Positions 63,883 to 64,000 of a DNA stretch of 64,000 nt are shown here, one piece after another. Numbering within the stretch: position 1 is the first letter of the stretch; every line of letters begins with the position of its first letter. The stretch is from Planctomycetaceae bacterium (lineage in GTDB: Bacteria; Planctomycetota; Phycisphaerae; Phycisphaerales; SM1A02): positions 40,992 to 104,991 of the forward strand of contig CANLMX010000002.1 in assembly GCA_947492385.1 (NCBI GenBank). Direction: 5' to 3'. The notes below the pieces were generated by a model. That model made no database searches. It was not told where the DNA came from and saw nothing but the letters and a program-made list of their open reading frames with translations. A program made the translations under genes and the position numbers.

Positions 63883-64000
63883 ATGCCCAAGCAGAAGTCA
63901 CACCGCGGCCTCCTCAAGCGCATCAAGCTCACCAAGAGCGGGAAGGTCCGCTTCAAGGCGCCGAACAGCCGCCACATCAAGAGCAACAAGACCGGCACCC
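63883..64000 (+). CDS. rpmI: 50S ribosomal protein L35 (partial, cut by window end)
   Basis: MPKQKSHRGLLKRIKLTKSGKVRFKAPNSRHIKSNKTGT. Confidence 0.9.
   Translation, partial: MPKQKSHRGLLKRIKLTKSGKVRFKAPNSRHIKSNKTGT

Overview
GC-rich (~70%) bacterial chromosome segment, densely coded with many 4-25 bp gene overlaps. Gene content (System II cytochrome c genes, C30-carotenoid-like cluster, dockerin-like and PEP-CTERM-like C-termini, LPS-transport genes, unusual ECF sigma partner) suggests a planctomycete, probably Phycisphaerae-like; this is an inference without database search. Recognisable modules: (1) staphyloxanthin-like carotenoid cluster (aldH, crtI-type oxidase, acyltransferase, glycosyltransferase, divergent second crtI-type gene); (2) LPS/outer-membrane genes (giant LptC/OstA-like protein next to kdsC, LpxL-like acyltransferase, PagL-like protein, lptB, bamD, lptE); (3) partial complex I operon nuoD-nuoE-orf-nuoF followed by ybeY and a CBS-domain protein; (4) resB-ccsA-TMTC-like operon with two identical 8-bp ATGCGTGA start/stop overlaps; (5) flagellar export/regulation operon fliO-P-Q-R-flhB-flhA-flhF-flhG-fliA in which FlhB lacks the NPTH autocleavage domain; (6) ECF sigma factor coupled to a membrane protein joining an anti-sigma-like N-terminus to a pseudopilin/DUF1559-like extracytoplasmic region; (7) ftsH, short uvrC, cysteine-rich lipoprotein, pyrC, hpnH, eno, rpsT, rpmI (cut by window end). 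No tRNA, rRNA, transposon or CRISPR array was found by eye. Main candidates for follow-up: truncated FlhB, the sigma/pseudopilin pair, the Cys-rich lipoprotein, the carotenoid cluster, and a minus-strand intrinsic terminator located just upstream of the pagL-like start codon.
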